In this document: positions 25,375 to 34,211 of the stretch, in pieces
Numbering within the stretch: the first letter of the stretch is position 1
How the letters are laid out: every line of letters starts with the position of its first letter
Assembly: GCA_017619835.1 (NCBI GenBank)
Contig: JAFZRN010000017.1
Location: 46,816-110,815, forward strand
Origin: Eubacterium sp.
Lineage (GTDB): Bacteria; Bacillota; Clostridia; Lachnospirales; Lachnospiraceae
Reading direction: 5' to 3'
Length of the DNA stretch: 64,000 nt
Notes under the pieces: model-generated
What the model was told of the DNA's origin: nothing
The model's input: only the letters and a program-made list of their open reading frames with translations
Databases searched by the model: none
Position numbers and translations under genes: made by a program

Positions 25375-27408
25375 ATGAATGATACAATCCGAATTAAAAA
25401 GATAAAAACCATAAAAAACATTCTGCTCGGCACGATTCTTTCCGGCAGCCTTATCGTATCAGCGGCAGCCGCAGGGATATCCGTTTCGGCGGATCCGTCC
25501 GACTCGAAGGTTGTGAAGGAACATGATGTGAGGCCTCTTTATTCATGCTCTGATATCAGTTATGAGGAGTCTACGGATCAGATTGATAATCCTTATATCG
25601 GCTTCTACAGCCCGATCTATCTGACTCTTAAAAGAGAGGGAAGTTCGGCTTCCAAGTCTCACTATAATCTGACTCATATCAGATGTGATATATCCGATTT
25701 TTCCGGTTCCTATAATGGCGTAGCGGACACGGAACTTACGGATGACGCGCTAAATGCCTTCGAGGACGTTTTGAAAAATCTCAGAAAGTACCACTGCACG
25801 GCAATAGTTCGATTTGCGTATCATCCGGGTTACACCGGAAGTACCACCTACGAGCCGGATATAGATATGATCCTTACTCATCAGACGCAGGTTGGCGAAG
25901 TCATTTCCAGATACAGCGATGTCGTGGCCGCTGTTGAATGCGGACTTTTCGGCCTGTGGGGCGAGATGCACGGAAGCTCAATGTGCAATAAGGAGAACTT
26001 CAATAAAGCTATCGATAAGTGGCTCGATGTCCTTCCCGAAAATGTCACGGTCAACGTCAGAACACCGAAGTATTACTGCAACTGGAGCGGCGTGGATATT
26101 AGTAATATTTCAAATGATATTACGCAGGAAGGTCAGAAGGCATACAGAGTCGGGATCTTTAATGACGGATATCTCGGTAATTCCGGAACCGATGCTATAG
26201 ATACCGATATGGGAACATATGTAAATAGGGAAGAGGAACTTAAATGGCTTAATTATCAGGCGCGTCATACTCTGTATGGCGGTGAGATAGTTAAGAATGA
26301 CGGACTCGGAACAGTAAGGAATACAGCAGCCTACATGGAGACGGAAGCATTTACGACTCATACAAGCTATCTGAATGTTCAGTGGAATGATGAGGTTATA
26401 AATGCAATGAAGCAGGAAGCCTACAGCGGCTCCGAAAAGCTTTATGAGGGAAAGACCGGTTTTGACTATATTCAGAACAGGCTCGGTTACAGATTCGTCG
26501 TAAAAAATGTCAATATGACCCAAAAGACCACTACATATGAAGATTTCGGCATGGTAGTTGATATATATAATGCGGGCTTTGCAAATCTTGTAAGAGATAA
26601 AAAGCAGATTCTCATATTCGAGGGTACAGAGGGCATCTATAAGTTTGAGCTTACAGATAACATTGTTCCGGTAACTATGTGGAATTCGAAGGCGTGGGCT
26701 ACGATAAATCCTACAGTCGATCTTCCGGCGGATATGCCTGTTGGAAAATATAAAGTTTATCTCAGACTTGCGGATGATCTTGAGAGCGAAGGACTTAACG
26801 GCTATCCGATAAGATTTGCCAATGATAAGAAAAATGATACCGAAATATGGAACAGTACTCTTGGTGCAAACCTGCTCGGATCTGTAAAGATTGAGGATGA
26901 ATCTACGATCATTAAAGATGAGCCGACTGAGACGCCGGCACCGTCGGAGACACCGGAAATGACTCCGTCAGCTGAACCGACAGCAGTTCCGACAGAAGAA
27001 GTAACACCTACTGCAATACCAAGCTCAGCTCCAACATCGGATGTGACTTCAGCTCCGACCTCGGAAGTTACCCCGGCACCTTCGGAAGCTGTGCAGGAAA
27101 AGGTAAAGGCTCCTTCAAAGGTAAAGCTGAAATCAGTAAAGAATAAAAAGAAGAAAAAGCTTACAGTTAAGTGGAAAAAGATCAAGGCTGCGGATGGCTA
27201 CGAGATTCAGTATTCACTGAAAAAGCTTAACAAGAAGAACCAGAAAAAGATTAAGACAAAGCTGACGTCAAAGACGACATTTACCATAAAGAAGCTGAAG
27301 AAGAATAAGAAATATTATGTGAGGGTCAGGGCATATAAGCTGGATTCGGCAGGCAATAAGGTCTATGGTAAGTGGAGCAAGGTAAAGAAGGTCAAAATTA
27401 AGAAGTGA
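25375..27408 (+). CDS. Secreted DUF4832/DUF4874-type protein with C-terminal fibronectin III domain
   Basis: A 677-residue exported protein. The hydrophobic signal segment is at about 18-42. Residues about 60-500 resemble the DUF4874-DUF4832 pair: DNPYIGFY near the start, the barrel-like segments IVRFAYHPG and VECGLFGLWGEMHG, and a beta-sandwich with NAGFANL. Those are linked to secreted glycan-processing proteins in other bacteria, with no proven reaction. A Pro/Thr/Ser/Glu-rich spacer (about 515-580) leads to a Lys-rich fibronectin type III domain (APSKVKLKSV ... YYVRVRAYK). The basic end could hold it to the cell wall. The start codon has AAAGGA about 8 bases upstream. Confidence 0.75.
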   Translation: MNDTIRIKKIKTIKNILLGTILSGSLIVSAAAAGISVSADPSDSKVVKEHDVRPLYSCSDISYEESTDQIDNPYIGFYSPIYLTLKREGSSASKSHYNLTHIRCDISDFSGSYNGVADTELTDDALNAFEDVLKNLRKYHCTAIVRFAYHPGYTGSTTYEPDIDMILTHQTQVGEVISRYSDVVAAVECGLFGLWGEMHGSSMCNKENFNKAIDKWLDVLPENVTVNVRTPKYYCNWSGVDISNISNDITQEGQKAYRVGIFNDGYLGNSGTDAIDTDMGTYVNREEELKWLNYQARHTLYGGEIVKNDGLGTVRNTAAYMETEAFTTHTSYLNVQWNDEVINAMKQEAYSGSEKLYEGKTGFDYIQNRLGYRFVVKNVNMTQKTTTYEDFGMVVDIYNAGFANLVRDKKQILIFEGTEGIYKFELTDNIVPVTMWNSKAWATINPTVDLPADMPVGKYKVYLRLADDLESEGLNGYPIRFANDKKNDTEIWNSTLGANLLGSVKIEDESTIIKDEPTETPAPSETPEMTPSAEPTAVPTEEVTPTAIPSSAPTSDVTSAPTSEVTPAPSEAVQEKVKAPSKVKLKSVKNKKKKKLTVKWKKIKAADGYEIQYSLKKLNKKNQKKIKTKLTSKTTFTIKKLKKNKKYYVRVRAYKLDSAGNKVYGKWSKVKKVKIKK

Positions 27409-27439
27409 AAATAAAGAAGCGAAAATAAAGAAGTGAGGA
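27400..27439 (+). repeat. 14-bp tandem repeat across a stop codon
   Basis: AAGAAGTGAAAATA (27400-27413), AAGAAGCGAAAATA (27414-27427) and a partial third AAGAAGTGAGGA. The first copy holds the stop codon of the secreted protein and the third supplies the GAGG site of the Nudix gene. Slippage here would change the gap but not the protein. Confidence 0.75.
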
Positions 27440-27445
27440 TGATGG

Positions 27446-27937
27446 ATGAATAAATCTCCCGAGATAACGACTCTCTGCTACATTGAGCGGGATGGGAAAT
27501 ATCTGATGCTGCACAGGATTAAAAAGGAGCACGACATCAACAAGGATAAATGGATCGGAATCGGCGGCCATTTCGAGTACGGCGAGAGTCCCGACGAATG
27601 CCTCGTCCGCGAGGTGAAGGAAGAGACCGGGCTTACACTGACCGATTACATGGCGCGGGGGATCGTGACATTTATCTATGGTGACTCGGTTGTTGAATAT
27701 ATGCATCTTTACACGGCGACAGGCTTCGAGATGCCCGAGGACGGGCTCATCGACTGCGACGAGGGCGAGCTGGTCTGGGTGGATAAGGCCGAGGTTTACG
27801 ACCTTCCGATCTGGGAGGGCGACAAGATATTTTTCAGGCTTCTGGAGGAAGACAGACTTTACTTTTCGCTGAAGCTTGTTTATTCTGAAAATGACATCCT
27901 GACGGAAGTGATTCTGGATGGAAAAAAGATAAAATAG
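27446..27937 (+). CDS. Nudix hydrolase (MutT/8-oxo-dGTP diphosphatase-like)
   Basis: A 163-residue Nudix protein. The Nudix box is GHFEYGESPDECLVREVKEE followed by TGL, with the REVKEE metal-binding core intact. The N-terminal TTLCYIERDGKYLMLHR and KWIGIGGH are typical of the MutT/8-oxo-dGTP diphosphatase branch common in Firmicutes. The exact substrate cannot be fixed from sequence. It ends 10 bp before the dehydrogenase gene that follows, so both are probably on one transcript. Confidence 0.88.
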   Translation: MNKSPEITTLCYIERDGKYLMLHRIKKEHDINKDKWIGIGGHFEYGESPDECLVREVKEETGLTLTDYMARGIVTFIYGDSVVEYMHLYTATGFEMPEDGLIDCDEGELVWVDKAEVYDLPIWEGDKIFFRLLEEDRLYFSLKLVYSENDILTEVILDGKKIK

Positions 27938-27947
27938 GAGGACTGAC

Positions 27948-29018
27948 ATGAATCAATTCAGACTGCCATATCATTTGATAGTAGATGACGGAATATTCGG
28001 AAGGATCCCCGCGGTGATGGAGGACGTGGTTCCGGGCATCGATAAGAAAAAGACGATAATAGTCACAGAGGAAAATCTGAAGAAGATCTTCGGCTCGATC
28101 TTAGAGGGGATCGAGAAGAGCTTTCCGAACAGTGAAATGTACTTAATCCAGCAGGCATCCTACGATAACGCCGTTGCACTGGCGAAGTACATCACGATGA
28201 ACGATATAAAGGTAGTTATCGGCTTCGGCGGCGGCACGGTCCTCGACCTTGCAAAGTTTGCGTCCTTCGTAAGTAAGGCTCAGCTGATCTCGCTTCCGAC
28301 AACCCTCAGCAACGACAGCCTTGCGTCACCGGTCGCAGTGCTTGGTACGGAAGGTAAAGCCAGGAAGACATTTAAATGCACGATCCCGGACGCCATCCTT
28401 GTGGATGCAAGTGTGATTGTGGGCGCACCCGAGAGACAGCTTCTTTCGGGAATCGGCGATACGATAAGCAAATATACCGCACTCAACGACTGGAAGATCG
28501 CGCATGTTGCCGGAAAAGATTACGTGGACGACTTTGCATATATGATCTCTAAAATGGCTTTCAACTCGATAGCATACAACGATATGAAGGAGCTTAAGAG
28601 TATCGACTTCATCAAGCGGCTTACTCAGGCCCTCGTTATGGGGGGACTTGCAATGGAGATTGCGGGAACATCTCGCCCCAGCAGCGGCTCGGAGCATCTG
28701 TTCTGCCACGCACTTGAGGAGATTTATCCCGATCAGGTAAATGTGCCGCACGGCATCGCAGTTGCGATGGGAAGCTACGGCGCCTGCAAATTCCAGGACA
28801 GAAATATTGCGAAGATAACAAGGATCATCAAGGAGTATGATATCCCGGTTGTTCCTTCGGACTGGAATATAACTGAGGAGATATTTGTGGGGGCATGGAA
28901 AAATGCGGCCGCAAGCCGACCTGACAGATATACGATACTTAATGAGACAGACCTCTCAGACGACGTTCTGAGGAAGCTGTATTATGAGATGGAAGATGTG
29001 TTCGCGAATCTGAATTAA
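27948..29018 (+). CDS. sn-glycerol-1-phosphate dehydrogenase-like protein
   Basis: A 356-residue member of the iron-containing alcohol dehydrogenase fold. GFGGGTVLDLAKF is the NAD(P)-binding glycine loop. SLPTTLSNDSLASP and AMEIAGTSRPSSGSEHLFCHALE match the glycerol-1-phosphate dehydrogenase (EgsA/AraM) branch better than glycerol dehydrogenase; His and Asp metal ligands are present in SEHLFCH and VPHGIA. Such enzymes reduce dihydroxyacetone phosphate to sn-glycerol-1-phosphate. In bacteria they serve minor lipid or polymer pathways. No companion prenyltransferase is seen in the window. AGGAGG lies 7 bases upstream of the ATG. Confidence 0.82.
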   Translation: MNQFRLPYHLIVDDGIFGRIPAVMEDVVPGIDKKKTIIVTEENLKKIFGSILEGIEKSFPNSEMYLIQQASYDNAVALAKYITMNDIKVVIGFGGGTVLDLAKFASFVSKAQLISLPTTLSNDSLASPVAVLGTEGKARKTFKCTIPDAILVDASVIVGAPERQLLSGIGDTISKYTALNDWKIAHVAGKDYVDDFAYMISKMAFNSIAYNDMKELKSIDFIKRLTQALVMGGLAMEIAGTSRPSSGSEHLFCHALEEIYPDQVNVPHGIAVAMGSYGACKFQDRNIAKITRIIKEYDIPVVPSDWNITEEIFVGAWKNAAASRPDRYTILNETDLSDDVLRKLYYEMEDVFANLN

Positions 29019-29030
29019 TAGAAAACATCC

Positions 29031-29088
29031 TAAAATAGCCATTTTTACAGGTATCCAATGGATACTTTTAAGTAAAATGGCTATTTTA
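29031..29088. terminator. Long AT-rich hairpin after the dehydrogenase gene
   Basis: A 15-bp perfect inverted repeat (29031-29045 with 29074-29088, core AAATAGCCATTTT) encloses a smaller hairpin GTATCC-AAT-GGATAC (29051-29065). The right arm ends in T-rich sequence. It probably ends transcription of the Nudix-dehydrogenase pair. Confidence 0.75.
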
Positions 29089-29090
29089 TA

Positions 29091-29119
29091 TTGGAAATGA
29101 ATATTCACTATGATATTAT
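29091..29119 (+). promoter_or_regulatory. Promoter of the repeat-rich secreted protein
   Basis: TTGGAA (29091-29096), 17-bp spacer ending TGA, TATTAT (29114-29119); the TG before the -10 makes it extended. The leader to the ATG at 29183 is about 55 nt, with AAAGGAG near 29162. Confidence 0.5.
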
Positions 29120-29182
29120 TCGTTCATAAGAATTAATAAGAACCAGAAAGAGTGATGGAACGAAAGGAGTAGTATTGCAGCT

Positions 29183-31138
29183 ATGAAGAAAAAAAGCAAA
29201 ACATTAACAAAAAGCATAATGACCTTTATGATGACAGCAGCAATGGTTCTTGGTACCATGTCGCTTCCCAGTGAGGCATCGACGCCGAAAGAATTTCGTT
29301 GGTTAGGCAAAGACGGTGTGGCCCGTGTTAATACAGGCCTGGGTAATGGAAACGAAACTGAAGGCCTTTGGTGGGTTGCAAACGACAGTGCCGATGGCGG
29401 CAAATCAGAATTAATACTAAGCGGTAACACCGATCCGTTTCTACCCGGAAATTACATCAGCGATGAAGATGTCAAAAAATCCGGGGGGATCAGCGGTACG
29501 GCAAAACTGAAAAAGGGTGCTCTGACTTATAATCCAATGATATATGTAGGCTTCAACGTTGTGGGAGTGGATAGTGAGTCTCATGCGCTTGTTGAAGATG
29601 CCACGGACTGGGGTGGTCTGTCTATTGCCTATGAGTGCGATATTGACGCGAGCCTTGAACTTGGTTTTGGTGACACTGTAGATTCCCAAATTGGTTATGC
29701 CAATCATTGTGTCAATCTTCCTAAAACAAACCCCGGAGAATGCAAAGTGCTATCTTTTGCCTGGAGTAAATTTGTGCAGCCGGGTTGGGGGAAGACAATA
29801 ATACCCATTGAAGATGCTATCAAAGGGTTGGCATCGATCAAGTTCAAGATACAAGGCAATGATGGCAGCGAAGTCCATTTCAAGATTATCGGTATCGGTT
29901 CCAAAGATGCAGACCTGTCCAGCAATTGTTCCGTTACATTTGAAACAAACGGCGGTAGTGCAGTAGCCACGCAGTCTGTAGAGCCGGGGCAGAAAGTAAC
30001 TAAGCCTGCAGATCCGACAAAGAGTGGTTTCACCTTTGCAGGCTGGTATACGGACAGTGCTTTAACGACACCTTTTGATTTCAATGAACCAATTACCAAA
30101 AACACAACTATATATGCTAAGTGGATAGATGCAACTGATTCTGTAACATATACTGTAGCTTTCAATACAAATGGTGGAAGTCCCGTATCTTCTCAGAGTG
30201 TAAAGAGTGGAGAAAAAGCAGTAAAGCCGGCAGATCCTGTTAAAGAAGGATATATATTTGACGGCTGGTATAAGGATAGTGAGTGTAAAACAGTATTTGA
30301 TTTTAATACTCCTATTACAGAACCTATTATGCTTTATGCTAAGTGGATAGATGCATCTGCAATTAAGACCCATACAGTTACATTTAATACTAATGGAGGA
30401 AGCAAGGTTGCTTCACAGACAGTGGTACATGGAAAGAAGGCTGCGCTTCCGGATGATCCTACTAAGGAAGGTTATAAATTCGAAGGCTGGTTCTCTGACA
30501 GTGCACTTACAAAACCGTTTGAGTTCAATGATCCGATTACTGATGACGTAATGATTTATGCTAAGTGGAGTGAGAATAATGCTGCACCTGCACCGGCAGA
30601 TACGGGAACTAAGCTTGTAGATGAAGAAGGTGAAGCAAACTATGTAGTTCTCTCAGCCGGAAAGACTGATGCATCGGATGCTTCCAAGAATGAGATGCCG
30701 ACAGTAGAGTATAGTGGCACCACTAATAATATGGCAAAGAAGGTTACTGTACCTGATACATTTACATATAACGGTGTAGTCTACAATGTTGAAAGCATAT
30801 CAGCCGATGCGCTTAAGAATAATAAGAAACTCACTTCGGTTACAATCGGAAAGAATGTTAAGGAGATTAAGAAAAATGCTTTCGCAGGCTGTACCTCTCT
30901 TAAAACAGTAAACTGTAAGTCCAAAGTTCTTGCCAAGATAGGTGCAAATGCTTTCAAGGGCGACAAAAAGCTGACTAAGATCACTCTGAAGACAACCCTG
31001 CTTAAGAAGTCCAAGGTTGGTTCAAATGCGATTAAGGGAACTTCCAAGAAGCTGAAGATCTCAGCACCGAAGAAGGTAAGAAAGTCCTATCAGAAGATCT
31101 TTAAAGCAAAGGGAAATAAGAAGGTAAAGGTTAAGTAA
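29183..31138 (+). CDS. Secreted protein with three InlB-type B-repeats and a BspA-like leucine-rich end
   Basis: A signal peptide covers about residues 1-33. An unassigned beta-rich domain follows (about 34-250). Next come three repeats of about 70 residues (about 250-470) of the Listeria-Bacteroides / InlB B-repeat type, each with TFNTNGGS, GW(Y/F), and ending YAKW. The C-terminal 150 residues form a short BspA-like leucine-rich module (SVTIGKNVKEIKKNAFAGC) and a Lys-rich tail (KKVKVK). It has no sortase motif, so the basic tail may hold it to the wall. The role is probably adhesion. There is no obvious terminator before the convergent birA, 12 bp away. Confidence 0.85.
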   Translation: MKKKSKTLTKSIMTFMMTAAMVLGTMSLPSEASTPKEFRWLGKDGVARVNTGLGNGNETEGLWWVANDSADGGKSELILSGNTDPFLPGNYISDEDVKKSGGISGTAKLKKGALTYNPMIYVGFNVVGVDSESHALVEDATDWGGLSIAYECDIDASLELGFGDTVDSQIGYANHCVNLPKTNPGECKVLSFAWSKFVQPGWGKTIIPIEDAIKGLASIKFKIQGNDGSEVHFKIIGIGSKDADLSSNCSVTFETNGGSAVATQSVEPGQKVTKPADPTKSGFTFAGWYTDSALTTPFDFNEPITKNTTIYAKWIDATDSVTYTVAFNTNGGSPVSSQSVKSGEKAVKPADPVKEGYIFDGWYKDSECKTVFDFNTPITEPIMLYAKWIDASAIKTHTVTFNTNGGSKVASQTVVHGKKAALPDDPTKEGYKFEGWFSDSALTKPFEFNDPITDDVMIYAKWSENNAAPAPADTGTKLVDEEGEANYVVLSAGKTDASDASKNEMPTVEYSGTTNNMAKKVTVPDTFTYNGVVYNVESISADALKNNKKLTSVTIGKNVKEIKKNAFAGCTSLKTVNCKSKVLAKIGANAFKGDKKLTKITLKTTLLKKSKVGSNAIKGTSKKLKISAPKKVRKSYQKIFKAKGNKKVKVK

Positions 31139-31150
31139 CCAAAGAACGTT

Positions 31151-31990
31151 TTATACATATCCGTAGATTCCGCGGACGGAAACTTCGCCGCTGGAAACGG
31201 TAGAAATATTGCCGGAGTTATCCTCAATGAGGAGGGCTCCGGTATTATTTATGCCTTTGCAGGTAAATGTTTTGGCCGGCTCCGAAGTACCGGAAGAAAC
31301 ACTGTTAACGATCACAACTTCCTCATTCATACTTACCAGCATTTCATTATATCTATCAACGATAAAATCAAGACTCTTTGATTTCTCATATTCTTCAACA
31401 AGGTCGGTGAATTTTCTTATTATCAAATAAACAAGAGTTTCTCTCGACCATTCATAACCACTCTCGATAAAAAGTGAAGTTGCTTTATCTATAAGCTCTG
31501 CATCGAATTCTTTTGTATTTGCATTAACTCCGATTCCTGTTATCACATAGTTCGGAGCGACAAGCTCGGTAAGGATCCCGCAGACTTTTTTCTTATTTAT
31601 AACGATGTCGTTGGGCCATTTGATCTGAACCTTTCCGATAGCATATTTATGTCTTTCTGCATATTCGGTTATCGCATCTGCCACTGCAAGTGAAGCAAGA
31701 AGTGTAATTGAAGGAATCTTCTCCGGTGAAAGCTTTGGCGCAAAAAGATAAGACATCCATATGCCCGATTCGCTGTCTGAAGACCAGGTTCTTCCGAGTC
31801 TTCCGCGGCCGGCAGTCTGAATGTCTGCAACATATAAAGCCGGCAGTGAATAGAGTAACCAGTCTTCATCTTCCATATGATCGCGGATATCTTCCTTCGC
31901 TCTCTGGTTGGTGGAATCGGTCGTCTTGAATTCATGTATCAGCTTGACGGCTTCTATATTATATAGAGATTTTAATAATGTAAGGTCCAT
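31151..31990 (-). CDS. birA: Biotin--[acetyl-CoA-carboxylase] ligase, monofunctional
   Basis: The enzyme attaches biotin to the biotin carrier subunits of carboxylases via biotinyl-AMP. The conserved TAGRGRLGRTW adenylate loop, IKWPNDI strand with KVCGIL, and GIGVNAN are all present. At 279 residues it begins directly with the catalytic domain and lacks the N-terminal helix-turn-helix of bifunctional BirA repressors, so it should not regulate transcription. It lies 11 bp downstream of the PH-like membrane protein gene on the same strand. Confidence 0.95.
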   Translation of the reverse strand: MDLTLLKSLYNIEAVKLIHEFKTTDSTNQRAKEDIRDHMEDEDWLLYSLPALYVADIQTAGRGRLGRTWSSDSESGIWMSYLFAPKLSPEKIPSITLLASLAVADAITEYAERHKYAIGKVQIKWPNDIVINKKKVCGILTELVAPNYVITGIGVNANTKEFDAELIDKATSLFIESGYEWSRETLVYLIIRKFTDLVEEYEKSKSLDFIVDRYNEMLVSMNEEVVIVNSVSSGTSEPAKTFTCKGINNTGALLIEDNSGNISTVSSGEVSVRGIYGYV

Positions 31991-32001
31991 GTTTTTCCCA
32001 G

Positions 32002-32526
32002 TTATTCCTTAGGTTCGGTAGTGCTCTCGGAGTCATTTCCATCAGAATCATTCTCTTCGGGTTTTTTGACGTCAAGCTCGAGCGTCTTCGTCACGACGCG
32101 CTCATTTAAAAATGCATACAGCTTGTCGGCAACCTCCTTCTTATAGGAGAAGGGGAGCAGGTACTGCTTCTTGCCGATGGTGATCTGGATGATGCTGTAG
32201 AACATGTCATTTTCGGGGATGATCTGGTTCAGGTCGCCGATCTCGTCGTAGGTGTGGTGCTTGTCGCCGTACCTGGTGTGGATCACGAAGTCGTCCTTGC
32301 GGAATTCGTAATCGATGTCGTAGGCCGCGCTCCTGAACGAATTGAAGAAGAGATAGAACCCGTAGAGGCAGAGGATGCCTGCGATGAAGGTCCCGATCTT
32401 GTAGCCCCTTCCGTAGCCCATGAGAAAGGCGATTATCTGCGACATGCAGACAAGCACGGTCACGAACCCGACGAGGCGGAGAGTGTATCTCGTTCTCTTT
32501 CTTTTTTTGACATGATAATTGATCAT
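32002..32526 (-). CDS. Two-helix membrane protein with PH-like domain
   Basis: The frame reaches back to 32574, but the ATG at 32526 has AAAGGGG eight bases upstream on the minus strand, giving 174 residues. A basic N-terminus (VKKRKRTRY) precedes two membrane helices separated by a short GYGRGYK loop. A beta-rich cytoplasmic domain follows (DIDYEFRKDDFVIHTRYGDKH...), resembling bacterial PH-like/YcxB domains. The acidic Ser/Asp/Glu tail is disordered. No catalytic residues are seen. The exact family is uncertain. Confidence 0.7.
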   Translation of the reverse strand: MINYHVKKRKRTRYTLRLVGFVTVLVCMSQIIAFLMGYGRGYKIGTFIAGILCLYGFYLFFNSFRSAAYDIDYEFRKDDFVIHTRYGDKHHTYDEIGDLNQIIPENDMFYSIIQITIGKKQYLLPFSYKKEVADKLYAFLNERVVTKTLELDVKKPEENDSDGNDSESTTEPKE

Positions 32527-32542
32527 ATGGCCAACCCCTTTT

Positions 32543-32743
32543 TTGACTTTTGACATATGACGATATAATGACATACGGATTGCTTCGTTTCTGACGAAAC
32601 TCTCGCAATCCTTGAAACACTCGCATTACGCCGGTTTTCTTTGAAAACCGCTTCATGCTCGTGTTTCAGCGTGTCATAAGGTCAACGCGCTTATCCTGCA
32701 AGCAGGAACGCGCTTTGACTTTTGACACTTATGTCATTATAAT
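32543..32743. other. Hairpin-rich spacer flanked by 13-bp direct repeats
   Basis: The spacer between the divergent PH-like and dtd genes starts and ends with TTGACTTTTGACA (32543-32555 and 32715-32727). Inside are GGATTGC/GCAATCC (32577-32583, 32605-32611), TGAAACAC/GTGTTTCA (32613-32620, 32661-32668) enclosing CGGTTTTC/GAAAACCG (32632-32639, 32643-32650), and TCCTGC/GCAGGA (32694-32707). A TATAAT at 32564 sits 15 bp after the first repeat, so a short RNA could start there. It may be a small RNA, a mobile miniature element, or a regulatory leader. I see no open frame in it. Confidence 0.5.
32715..32743 (+). promoter_or_regulatory. dtd promoter
   Basis: TTGACT (32715-32720), 17-bp spacer, TATAAT (32738-32743): a near-consensus sigma-A promoter. 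The leader to the dtd ATG at 32790 is about 40 nt with an AAAGGA site. Confidence 0.8.
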
Positions 32744-32789
32744 TGTTATTTGGTTCTATGTAAAACAAAAAATGTAAAGGAATACGAAA

Positions 32790-33248
32790 ATGAAGTTTTT
32801 GATCCAGCGTGTTAAAGAGGCAAATGTCACCATCGACGGACGTGTTTCGGGAAGCATCGGGAAGGGCTTTTTCGTCCTAATCGGAGTTACCGAGAGCGAC
32901 ACTAAAGAAATCGCAGATAAGATGATAAAAAAGCTGATGGGACTCAGGATATTTTCGGACAGTGAAGGTAAGACAAATCTCGCCTTAAGCGACGTGGGCG
33001 GAAGCCTGCTTCTCGTTTCGCAGTTCACCCTTTATGCCGACTGCAAAAAGGGTAACAGACCATCATTTATAAAGTCCGGCTCGCCTCAGCATGCAGAAGA
33101 GATATATGATTATATAGTTGAAACCTGCCGCAGTCTTACCTCAGGAACCCCGATAAAAGTCGAGACCGGAGAATTCGGAGCGGCCATGAGCTGCTCACTT
33201 GTTAATGATGGTCCGTTTACGATTGATCTTGACAGTGATGAGCTGTAG
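32790..33248 (+). CDS. dtd: D-aminoacyl-tRNA deacylase
   Basis: This 152-residue enzyme removes D-amino acids wrongly attached to tRNA. The active-site segment SQFTLYAD is intact. The C-terminal motif reads NDGPFTI, where most homologues have GPVT; the Gly-Pro that gives chiral selection is kept. Length and the N-terminal [13 protein letters not shown] are typical. It has its own promoter and no partner gene in tight linkage. Confidence 0.96.
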   Translation: MKFLIQRVKEANVTIDGRVSGSIGKGFFVLIGVTESDTKEIADKMIKKLMGLRIFSDSEGKTNLALSDVGGSLLLVSQFTLYADCKKGNRPSFIKSGSPQHAEEIYDYIVETCRSLTSGTPIKVETGEFGAAMSCSLVNDGPFTIDLDSDEL

Positions 33249-33279
33249 GTTTTCGATATCATTTGACGCTAAAAAAACA

Positions 33280-33308
33280 TTGTAAAACTAATGCTTAAAT
33301 GATAAAAT
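33280..33308 (+). promoter_or_regulatory. Promoter of the HAD phosphatase gene
   Basis: TTGTAA (33280-33285), 17-bp spacer ending TGA, TAAAAT (33303-33308), an extended -10 box. The start codon at 33343 is about 28 nt after the expected transcript start. Confidence 0.5.
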
Positions 33309-33342
33309 ATTGCCTCGATATAAAAAGAAGATAGGTGTATTT

Positions 33343-34155
33343 ATGATTAAGATGATCGCGACCGACATCGACGGAACTCTGGTGCCCGATGGCACCGCAA
33401 AGATCGATCCGCGGATGTTCGATATAATCAAACGATTAAAAGCGCACGGCATAACATTTGTCGGGGCGAGCGGAAGGCAGTTTGCCAGTATGGCTCGACT
33501 CTTTGCACCCGTCAGCGAAGACATTTACTATATAACCGAAGGTGGAACTGTGGTCCGCGACACGCGTCATGTTTATGACATGCATGTCATCGACCGCACC
33601 AAGCTTTTCGAGATGGTAAATGACGTCAAGAAGCTGAGGGACTGCGACATCATGCTGAGCGGCCTCGATACCGCATACTGCGAGGATAAGAGCGAGATGT
33701 TCTACTGGATGCGCGACTCTTACAGATTCAATATCGAGGTGGTCGGCGATTTCGAGACGCACCTTACGGACGAGATCGTGAAGCTTTCCATTTATCATAA
33801 GGATAATGCCGAGGCCATCGTGAACGAGTGGTTCACGGATAAGTGGAAGAGTGAATTCAAGATTGCAAGCGCCGGCATCATGTGGATGGACGTGACAGGC
33901 CTTACGGCCGATAAGGGAAATGCCTTAAAAACGCTTCAGAAGCAGCTGGGAATCACAAGAGAAGAGACCATGGCATTTGGTGACAACCTGAATGACATCG
34001 GAATGCTTGAAGCAGCTGAAGAAAGCTACGCAATCGGAAGCGCCCGCGATGAAGTAAAGCAGGCGGCAAAGCATGTGGCTCCGCCACTCGGCGACTACGG
34101 CGAATCCGAAGTTCTGCTGAACCTGCTCGAAGAACTTGATGCAAAAATACGATAA
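33343..34155 (+). CDS. HAD-superfamily Cof-type phosphatase
   Basis: The start at 33343 (270 residues) gives MIKMIATDIDGTLV, the usual N-terminus with catalytic DxD; the frame extends upstream to 33310 without support. Motif II (GASGRQF), the Lys of motif III (DKGNALK) and motif IV (FGDNLNDIGML) are intact, with a C2-type cap between. Cof-like enzymes act on sugar phosphates, FMN or PLP in the cytoplasm; the substrate cannot be told. AGGTG lies 7 bases before the ATG. It is upstream of icd but separated by a palindrome, so probably a separate unit. Confidence 0.9.
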   Translation: MIKMIATDIDGTLVPDGTAKIDPRMFDIIKRLKAHGITFVGASGRQFASMARLFAPVSEDIYYITEGGTVVRDTRHVYDMHVIDRTKLFEMVNDVKKLRDCDIMLSGLDTAYCEDKSEMFYWMRDSYRFNIEVVGDFETHLTDEIVKLSIYHKDNAEAIVNEWFTDKWKSEFKIASAGIMWMDVTGLTADKGNALKTLQKQLGITREETMAFGDNLNDIGMLEAAEESYAIGSARDEVKQAAKHVAPPLGDYGESEVLLNLLEELDAKIR

Positions 34156-34175
34156 TAAAGTAATAAAAACGATAG

Positions 34176-34192
34176 GGGGTCAGACCCCTTTT
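34176..34192. repeat. Palindrome with GGGGTCAGACCCC core, copy 2
   Basis: GGGGTCAGACCCC at 34176-34188 followed by TTTT, in the gap between the HAD phosphatase and icd. It is the same 13-base core as at 24989-25001. It may end transcription weakly before icd. Confidence 0.8.
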
Positions 34193-34211
34193 ATGTAAAC
34201 TAGGAGGAAAT

